NCBI GenBank assembly: GCA_964647545.1
Contig: CAZYHS010000045.1
Coordinates: forward strand, 1-5,485
DNA length: 5,485 bases
Source of the DNA: CAZYHS01 sp964647545
GTDB lineage: Bacteria > UBA10199 > GCA-002796325 > 1-14-0-20-49-13
Reading direction: 5' to 3'
The stretch's first letter is position 1, and each line of letters opens with the position of its first letter. A program made the position numbers and the translations under genes. Positions 1 through 5,485 of the stretch are shown here, one piece after another. The notes beneath the pieces were generated by a model, which saw only the letters and a program-made list of their open reading frames with translations, was not told where the DNA came from and did no database searches.

Positions 1-2
1 CT

Positions 3-3000
3 GCGTTTTGGAACGCGAACTTAACTTCGGTTGCGGCACTTATGGGAGTTGGCGGCGCCGAGCGTCTTGTTGCCGGCGAACACGCGGAAAACAAACCTCT
101 CTTCGACGCCTTCGTCGAAGCGTGCGTCGTCCACTTCGGCATCTCGGCGATGATGGGGAGCGTAAGTTTAAATAACGTCGGGAGAGAATTCGGCCGCATT
201 AAAGAATTCTCGGTTGAAAACGCTAGGTCTCTTTTTCAGTTATTCTTCCCCGATCTTGTTGCTGAAGGTGTGGGGCAAATGAAGGCGCTTACCTCAGGGG
301 CAGGCGTTGATGCTCCGTTGCCTGTCGTAAAGACAAATGTAAAACCGATGTCGCCGGAGGTCCGCGAGATTGTCGAAAAGCGTCTTTATGCCGCGGCGTT
401 GAGGGAAATATCCGGTCTGATCGACGCCGGAGTTGTTTCTGCCCCGGATGCAGACGCGATCGTATCGTCAAGTATCGGCAGACGCTTGGGTGTCATCGGG
501 CCTTTCACGACGGCCGACGTCGGGCGAAACGGCATAACTTTTAAAAATATAAGCGAATATCTTTTTGGCGAGCTTTTCAATAACTCGTCGGCCGGAGAGT
601 TCGTTGATAGACTTATCGCCGGCGCAAACGCCGTCTATGGAGAGAGCTCTTCATCCCAAACATTTTTCGATGCAACCCCTGCAGAGCTTGGCAGCTTCAA
701 AAAAGCCGCGGTGCTCGGCACCGGAACTATGTCGGCAGGGATAATTCTTGAGCTGGCGCTCGGCGGCATGGAAGTGATCATACGCGGCAGAGATCAGGGG
801 CGACTTGACGCCTCCTTCAAACGTTTTTGCGATGCGCTTGAGCTCCATCTTTCAAAAGGTTTGATCAGCCAAAATGAGTATGACTTGGCGAAAGGGAGAG
901 TGCGCACGACGCTTTCGTTGAAGGAGGCAGTCGCCGAGGCCGACCTTGTGGTCGAGACCGTTGAAGAGGACCTCGACGTAAAGCGAATGTTGTTCGTCGA
1001 GGTGGAAAAATATTCTAAGAAAAAAGATGCGATATTTGCCACCAATACTTCGGGATTTGCCCTCAGTAAGATCGTCGATCTGATGCGCGATTCTTCGCGT
1101 GCTGTAGTTCTTCATTTTTGGAATCCGGCGCATCTGCTGCCACTTGTCGAAGTGGTCGGAACCACTCCCGAGTCGCCGGCCGCAAGGCTTGCGGGGAGCC
1201 TTATGGCTCAGTTCGGCAAGAAACCGGTCCTTTTGAAAAAGGAGACCGTCGGTCACGTAGGCAACAGAATTCAGTTCGCATTGTTCCGTGAAGCCAACGC
1301 AATTGTTGAAGAAGGACTTGCCACCTGTGCCGATGTCGACTTGGTCGTCACAACAGGATTCGGAAAAGACCTTGCACAAAGCGGATTCATCGGCGCCGGA
1401 ATTATGCGTGGAGTCGATTTCATCAAAGCCTCTGCCGAGATGTTCTTTAAGCTTTCTAATTCGACAGAGCCTCCAAAGACCCTTGTGCAAAATGTCGCAA
1501 ATAACAGGATAGGGATGGAGAGCGGAGGCGGCTTCTTCGACTGGGCCGAGGCCGCAAAAGCAGCCGTTTTAGCTTCACGCGACGAAGTTCTATACAGACA
1601 TAAAAGAGAGGACCTTAAGAAACTTCCTTTTTATTCCACTCCACAGTTCGACGCAAAGAACGATCCGTTTCTCAATGGAAGAACGCGATTTGGAATGAGC
1701 GAGTGGTTCAAAATGCTGACGGCGGTCAAGGCGTATTGGCTTGAAAGCGGAATGATCGTTGTCAGCCCTAGCGGAGTCGAAAAAAATCTTCTTTGGGCGC
1801 AAGTGATGGGAAAGAGCTATTTCTTTCTTTTGAATAGCTCTGCGTTGACGGCCGAGGTTGTCGCCGTTGTCGATGTTTGGCAACGTTTTTCAAACACAGA
1901 AGTAAACGTCTATTCCATCGGCAAAGAGGGGCTTATAGATGTTAAGTACGAACAGCTACTTTCGATGGATGTGCAGGCTCGCGGCGGCGCTGTCGTCGAA
2001 ATGGAATTGCCCAAAATGGATTGTGTAGGTTGGGCGGCAAAAGAGCTCGGTTTAAATATCGACACTCAGGGACTTCACCCGAACATGCCGACCTTTCATA
2101 TGTTTATGAACCGGCTTGAAGAGGCTGCCTCTCCGATTGCCATGCATCAGGTTCGTGTCGGAGATATTGTGTTGTACGGCAGCATGCAGCCGCATGAATA
2201 TGGAAGCTCTGAAACGAGCTTTAATCCGTCGCACGTCGGCGTGGTCACTCGTCTCGACGGGCAGAATATTATCGTAAGATCCAAGTGGGGACTGGGGCAG
2301 GTCTATGATACGCCCCTTGAGGTCAATCTGGCAGAGTGGGGGGACAAGGTCGTCTTTATGAGGCTTAAAGATGCCCCCGCTGAAGCTTCAACGTCAAAGA
2401 CTAATTTATCGCAAAGTGCAGAAACTATTTTCGGAGAGATGTTTGCGCAGAGCGAAGCTCAAAGAACTCTTCGAGATTCATGTAAACTTGAGTTGAATCA
2501 GATCGTGGAGCTTTTCAAGGATTCCTCACCGGTCGCGAGAGAACAAGGCCTCAAAAAACTTTACAATTATTTTATTAACATTTCCTATGAGTTCGTCAGC
2601 GTAGGCCGTGGCGATTTGCAAGCCGAATGGTTGCGTCAAAACAACGGTGAGGCTACTTCACAGCGCGTTGCAGATTTTATCCGTGTGGTTGAAAATACTC
2701 CCGAACTTAAAGAGGCTATTTTAAATGAGCCGGAATTTGAGCGTTCTTACAACGATGCCAAACGCGGTTTCGATAATTTCCATCTCCATGTGGTTTCGGC
2801 TAGGTCAGCCTCTCCCAACCCCGTCGAAAGATACGATGTTCCCGTGACCTACGGCGTTGAACAGCTCCGCGAAGCGCTTAAGAACGCAAAGAGCATACAA
2901 GATTTTGTCAGAACGCTTGAGGTAACCTGCGCTAAGAACGTTGAACTAGACGGGCGTTCCTTTTCGGGCGGTGAACTGGCGGCTGTTGCTCGCCATGTGA

Positions 3001-5168
3001 TCTACGGGAAGAAGATACACAACGCATATGAACTGGGCTGGTTCGGCGACGTGCTAAGCGAGGCCCTGCTCGATCTTGTAAATATTCAGCGGCTTTTCCC
3101 CGACATTTACGAGAAGGAAGCTCTGCCGATGCTTATCGGCCCGGATCTCATCAACGACTATAACCACAGATTTAATCGACACGCGCAGGGATATTTTAAG
3201 CTCTTTACACAAGTAGTCCCGCCGGAGATGTCGTTTGCCGAAGGGACTTTGCGTCTTAATAAACTGTCGTCGGATCTTTCAAAGCTTGACGCTTTGTCGC
3301 CGTCGTATCCGACTGAGGTGCTCAATGCGCTAAGGGAAAGCGGACTAAGATTTGAAGGGTTGATAAACGATGTCATGCTTGTCATGGCCGGAGTTGTGCC
3401 GGCAGAGAGCTTGGGGCGTTCTGTCGGGATAGAGCTCGACCCATTCGGTCTGGGCAAAAATCTTGAGAAACACCTTGAGCGCGGAAGAAGACCGGACATG
3501 TTTGTCGATATCGTCGGAGTAAACGATGATGCGACTTCGATAAGCGGGGAGCTTCGCGCCGGAGAGCGAGGAAACTGGTTTGAAGAGGCGATGAGGCTGC
3601 AGTGGGCTGTTCGTGCCGCAAGGAGCGTTGAGGAACTTATTTCGGCGCTGGAAAACAGCCGTTTGGAAGTCGTGATGACCGCAAACGGCTCTTTTGGCAG
3701 CCTTAACGATGCGCTGGCTTTGAGCGTCGAAGCTGCGAGAATCAGAGGCATCAGGAACGGGACGGAAAAAGAACTTCCAGACAGCGAGCTTCTAGGGGTC
3801 AAGGCTAAGCTTGCTGAGCTTATGCAAAGCTCGATGCCAACTGAGATTGGCGATATTATATTTGGAAAAATGCCGGCTAGGGAGAAAGCGCGTGCCATTA
3901 TGGACCTCTTCTTTTCCGAAGCCAGCTCGCTAAAAAAATATCTGGCGAACGTTTACTCGGCGCAGGAGAAAAACGGTAAGGGGCTTGAAGATCTCTGGGA
4001 CACGGTCAGGCGTGTCGTTAGCGGTAACGGTGTTTTAAACGAGGTCCCAAGGGCTGGGTTTTTCAGATTGAACCTCGAACGCCTGATGACCGCATTTGTC
4101 GACTCAGTTAAAGAAGTTCATGAAGCCAATTCGAAAAAGATCTGGTCAAAGCATAACCCGCATTCAGAATGGCCTACTACAGCTTCTATGGAGATCCTTC
4201 GCGGCATGATAGGGATCGAAGATTTTTCGGCTTTCGCCATATGGTACCTGAGAGGCCAGCACAGGGCGGCCGGCGAATTTGTTTTCCCCAGCGTTGCGAG
4301 GGACACCATCGGTCTCGTATCGAAATATTTTAAGGTCGATAGCTCAAAGATCGGATATGATGGCGCGCGCGCGATGCTTGTGTCGAAACTTTTTTCACGC
4401 GAAGGTTTGACCGGCAATCCATTTTGGGAGAATGCCACGAGGGGGGAATTAAATACCGCCGTGCTGGCCTTCTTCAACGGCGCGACTGTCAAGGGCATCG
4501 ATTTTAATGACGGGCGTCTGTTTTTGGAAAAGGCGGCAAAGCTCGGTTTTCATCGAGAGATGCTCCTTGCTATTGAACCAGACGTTTTCGATGGCAGTGC
4601 CTTAGTATTTGTGGCTGGACCTGTAAGCTGTCGGCAGTTCGTTGATAGATATGAAACGTATGCCCATACGCATCCCGCAACTCCGCCTGAGGACCCTCAT
4701 CGGACATTTTTTCCCGATGGCAGCAGATTCTTCGAGAACGACCCAACGTCTGTCATGCCTTCGGTCTATCAACGTTATGAAGAGAATTTTACCGGCGACA
4801 TTCACGTGATAAAACAACAGGCGGAATTATTCTTAAAACGGCCACTTCATATGAGGCGGGAGAGCGTAATCTATCATCACGGTTATTTTTGGAATGTGAT
4901 CTTCAGCCCCTATGGGAGAACGGTTTATAGATATCAGCACTCGCAAAACGGCGCTTCAAAAGTGAAAATATTTGTCGCGTATGACAAGGGGCAGGCTTCC
5001 AGATCAGCGGACATAAAATATCTTGAGGATGTCTATTTTGAAATAATGCAAAAAGAAGGCGACCTTATTAATGTAGAGCTAAGCTTCGAGTTTATTGAGC
5101 AGGGTGCGATGGATGGATTTTTTGGGACGTCGATTAAAAACACTCCCGCAATTTTCATCAAACCCTGA
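3..5168 (+). CDS. Giant multidomain protein with 3-hydroxyacyl-CoA dehydrogenase and probable NlpC/P60-like domains (5' partial)
   Basis: Residues are numbered from the Met at base 42. The frame is open to the left edge (13 extra codons) and that ATG has no ribosome binding site, so the gene probably starts upstream. Domains seen: (1) residues 104-194 resemble a lone HADH C-terminal domain. (2) Residues 218-505 are a full HADH unit with the dinucleotide-binding motif GTGTMSAG (226-233). S337, H358, E370 and N408 are spaced exactly as the known HADH catalytic residues, and the unit ends in GGGFFDW (W501). The known reaction is NAD-dependent interconversion of 3-hydroxyacyl-CoA and 3-ketoacyl-CoA; the substrate here is unknown. 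(3) Residues 655-780 look NlpC/P60-like: DC at C661, GD at 707-708, SHVG at H731. (4) Residues 800-1530 are largely helical and unassigned, with a diverged internal duplication. (5) Residues 1542-1574 carry HTHP and a later PS. (6) Residues 1640-1708 are thioredoxin-fold-like with T1701-P1702 but no CxxC. No transmembrane segment is evident. A normal HADH has about 280-320 residues, so this is a fusion or giant protein. Location and overall role are unknown. The HADH call is firm; the other domains are inferred. Confidence 0.93.
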   Translation, partial: AFWNANLTSVAALMGVGGAERLVAGEHAENKPLFDAFVEACVVHFGISAMMGSVSLNNVGREFGRIKEFSVENARSLFQLFFPDLVAEGVGQMKALTSGAGVDAPLPVVKTNVKPMSPEVREIVEKRLYAAALREISGLIDAGVVSAPDADAIVSSSIGRRLGVIGPFTTADVGRNGITFKNISEYLFGELFNNSSAGEFVDRLIAGANAVYGESSSSQTFFDATPAELGSFKKAAVLGTGTMSAGIILELALGGMEVIIRGRDQGRLDASFKRFCDALELHLSKGLISQNEYDLAKGRVRTTLSLKEAVAEADLVVETVEEDLDVKRMLFVEVEKYSKKKDAIFATNTSGFALSKIVDLMRDSSRAVVLHFWNPAHLLPLVEVVGTTPESPAARLAGSLMAQFGKKPVLLKKETVGHVGNRIQFALFREANAIVEEGLATCADVDLVVTTGFGKDLAQSGFIGAGIMRGVDFIKASAEMFFKLSNSTEPPKTLVQNVANNRIGMESGGGFFDWAEAAKAAVLASRDEVLYRHKREDLKKLPFYSTPQFDAKNDPFLNGRTRFGMSEWFKMLTAVKAYWLESGMIVVSPSGVEKNLLWAQVMGKSYFFLLNSSALTAEVVAVVDVWQRFSNTEVNVYSIGKEGLIDVKYEQLLSMDVQARGGAVVEMELPKMDCVGWAAKELGLNIDTQGLHPNMPTFHMFMNRLEEAASPIAMHQVRVGDIVLYGSMQPHEYGSSETSFNPSHVGVVTRLDGQNIIVRSKWGLGQVYDTPLEVNLAEWGDKVVFMRLKDAPAEASTSKTNLSQSAETIFGEMFAQSEAQRTLRDSCKLELNQIVELFKDSSPVAREQGLKKLYNYFINISYEFVSVGRGDLQAEWLRQNNGEATSQRVADFIRVVENTPELKEAILNEPEFERSYNDAKRGFDNFHLHVVSARSASPNPVERYDVPVTYGVEQLREALKNAKSIQDFVRTLEVTCAKNVELDGRSFSGGELAAVARHVIYGKKIHNAYELGWFGDVLSEALLDLVNIQRLFPDIYEKEALPMLIGPDLINDYNHRFNRHAQGYFKLFTQVVPPEMSFAEGTLRLNKLSSDLSKLDALSPSYPTEVLNALRESGLRFEGLINDVMLVMAGVVPAESLGRSVGIELDPFGLGKNLEKHLERGRRPDMFVDIVGVNDDATSISGELRAGERGNWFEEAMRLQWAVRAARSVEELISALENSRLEVVMTANGSFGSLNDALALSVEAARIRGIRNGTEKELPDSELLGVKAKLAELMQSSMPTEIGDIIFGKMPAREKARAIMDLFFSEASSLKKYLANVYSAQEKNGKGLEDLWDTVRRVVSGNGVLNEVPRAGFFRLNLERLMTAFVDSVKEVHEANSKKIWSKHNPHSEWPTTASMEILRGMIGIEDFSAFAIWYLRGQHRAAGEFVFPSVARDTIGLVSKYFKVDSSKIGYDGARAMLVSKLFSREGLTGNPFWENATRGELNTAVLAFFNGATVKGIDFNDGRLFLEKAAKLGFHREMLLAIEPDVFDGSALVFVAGPVSCRQFVDRYETYAHTHPATPPEDPHRTFFPDGSRFFENDPTSVMPSVYQRYEENFTGDIHVIKQQAELFLKRPLHMRRESVIYHHGYFWNVIFSPYGRTVYRYQHSQNGASKVKIFVAYDKGQASRSADIKYLEDVYFEIMQKEGDLINVELSFEFIEQGAMDGFFGTSIKNTPAIFIKP

Positions 5169-5178
5169 TCATTGCAGC

Positions 5179-5195
5179 TGTGAACGCAGTTCATA
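5179..5195. other. Short inverted repeat in the gap between the two genes
   Basis: TGAAC, then GCA, then GTTCA forms a perfect 5-bp inverted repeat at 5181-5193. One G-T wobble and one further T-A pair extend it to about 7 bp with a 3-base loop. It lies 10 bases after the giant gene's stop and 15 bases before the next ATG. No T-tract follows on either strand and the stem is not GC-rich, so it is a poor intrinsic terminator. It could be a weak operator or mRNA hairpin, or chance. The rest of the gap shows no clear promoter and no ribosome binding site. Confidence 0.25.
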
Positions 5196-5210
5196 AGTCT
5201 GACGCATCTT

Positions 5211-5485
5211 ATGGATGGTTATAAAGGCGTTGTAAAACTCTGCGAACATGACCTTAGAGCGTTTGATTTCGCTCTCGGCTCCGGCGATTTTTCGCTCGCC
5301 CGTGAAAAAGCCCTCGACTTGGAAGCGTGCGCACTCGGCATGGGCGACGAAGCTCTTGCCGCCAAGGCGAAAGAACTTGGCGCGCTCGCTGCCGGAAATG
5401 TCGCCGGAAAGATCTTTGAGAACTCTTCCGGTGAAAATTCAAAGCAGCCCGCAGCGGCCTTTCTCGCAAAATTTTCCGAGACACT
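5211..5485 (+). CDS. Hypothetical Ala-rich helical protein, N-terminal part (3' partial)
   Basis: The frame opens with ATG 42 bases after the stop of the giant gene and stays open for 91 codons to the window edge. It is in the same reading register as the giant gene, but TGA codons at 5166 and 5181 separate them. Its codons are strongly G-rich at the first position (GCC, GGC, GAA, GAC), as expected of real coding sequence. The product begins MDGYKGVVKLCEHDLRAF, followed by amphipathic, Ala/Leu/Lys/Glu-rich helices (residues about 17-62) that could be a TPR-like helical pair. There is no signal peptide and no membrane segment. I do not recognise a family. No Shine-Dalgarno sequence precedes the ATG, but no other in-frame start lies between it and the TGA at 5181. 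Same strand and short spacing suggest an operon with the giant gene. The exactly antiparallel frame is also open from 5438 to 5169, but it lacks ATG, GTG or TTG over its first two-thirds, so I prefer the plus strand. Confidence 0.55.
   Translation, partial: MDGYKGVVKLCEHDLRAFDFALGSGDFSLAREKALDLEACALGMGDEALAAKAKELGALAAGNVAGKIFENSSGENSKQPAAAFLAKFSET

Noticed and set aside
42..44. ATG at 42 as the true start of the giant gene
   Set aside because: There is no ribosome binding site, the frame is open to the left edge, and the preceding 13 codons read as ordinary protein (AFWNANLTSVAAL).
187..208. Two GAATTC hexamers close together
   Set aside because: They fall within coding sequence with no surrounding repeat, consistent with chance.
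852..1490. Minus-strand open frame of 212 codons opposite the HADH domain
   Set aside because: It is codon-aligned and antiparallel to the well-supported HADH coding sequence. Its translation is Cys/Arg/His-rich with no recognisable motif.
3158..3898. Minus-strand open frame of 246 codons
   Set aside because: Its Ser/Leu/Pro-rich, low-complexity translation is typical of a shadow opposite a real gene. The plus frame is continuous through it.
4363..4373. Alternating GC tract as a Z-DNA or slippage site
   Set aside because: It is only 11 bases and encodes ordinary Gly-Ala-Arg-Ala codons within the frame, so there is nothing to support a function.
5179..5195. Intrinsic transcription terminator
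   Set aside because: The stem is short, not GC-rich, and no T-run follows on either strand.
5169..5438. Minus-strand gene convergent with the giant gene
   Set aside because: The frame has no ATG, GTG or TTG until a Met codon about 33 codons before its end, and a TGA at 5441-5439 closes it upstream. A shadow of the plus frame explains it.
5254..5484. Minus-strand Arg-rich open frame of 76 codons
   Set aside because: The extreme Arg content and absence of domain-like patterning mark it as an out-of-frame reading.

Overview
The window is almost entirely one very long plus-strand reading frame, open from the left edge to a TGA at 5166-5168. A second plus-strand frame starts 42 bases later and runs off the right edge. 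Base composition is close to balanced. Codons look bacterial, with the standard code and TGA stops. Apart from the 42-base gap there is no intergenic space. I see no RNA gene, insertion sequence, CRISPR array or tandem DNA repeat.

The long gene encodes at least 1721 residues and is probably longer, because nothing marks a start inside the window. Below, residue 1 is the Met at base 42. In order the protein shows: (a) a lone, apparently degenerate 3-hydroxyacyl-CoA dehydrogenase (HADH) C-terminal-like domain, about residues 104-194; (b) a complete HADH unit, NAD-binding plus C-terminal domain, about 218-505, with all four expected catalytic positions; (c) an unassigned linker; (d) a probable NlpC/P60-like (papain-fold) domain, about 655-780; (e) about 700 residues of mostly helical unassigned sequence containing a diverged internal duplication near 940-990 and 1184-1231; (f) a His-rich segment with an HTHP motif near 1542; (g) a C-terminal segment, about 1640-1708, resembling a thioredoxin fold without a CxxC.

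The second gene, partial at its 3' end, encodes an Ala-rich helical protein I do not recognise. It may be co-transcribed with the first.

Giant multi-domain proteins that combine metabolic and peptidase-like folds are typical of some uncultivated bacterial phyla, Omnitrophota being the best known. That affiliation is a guess from architecture and style, not shown by the sequence. How the domains work together is unknown. The HADH unit looks catalytically competent, and the remaining domains are fold-level suggestions.
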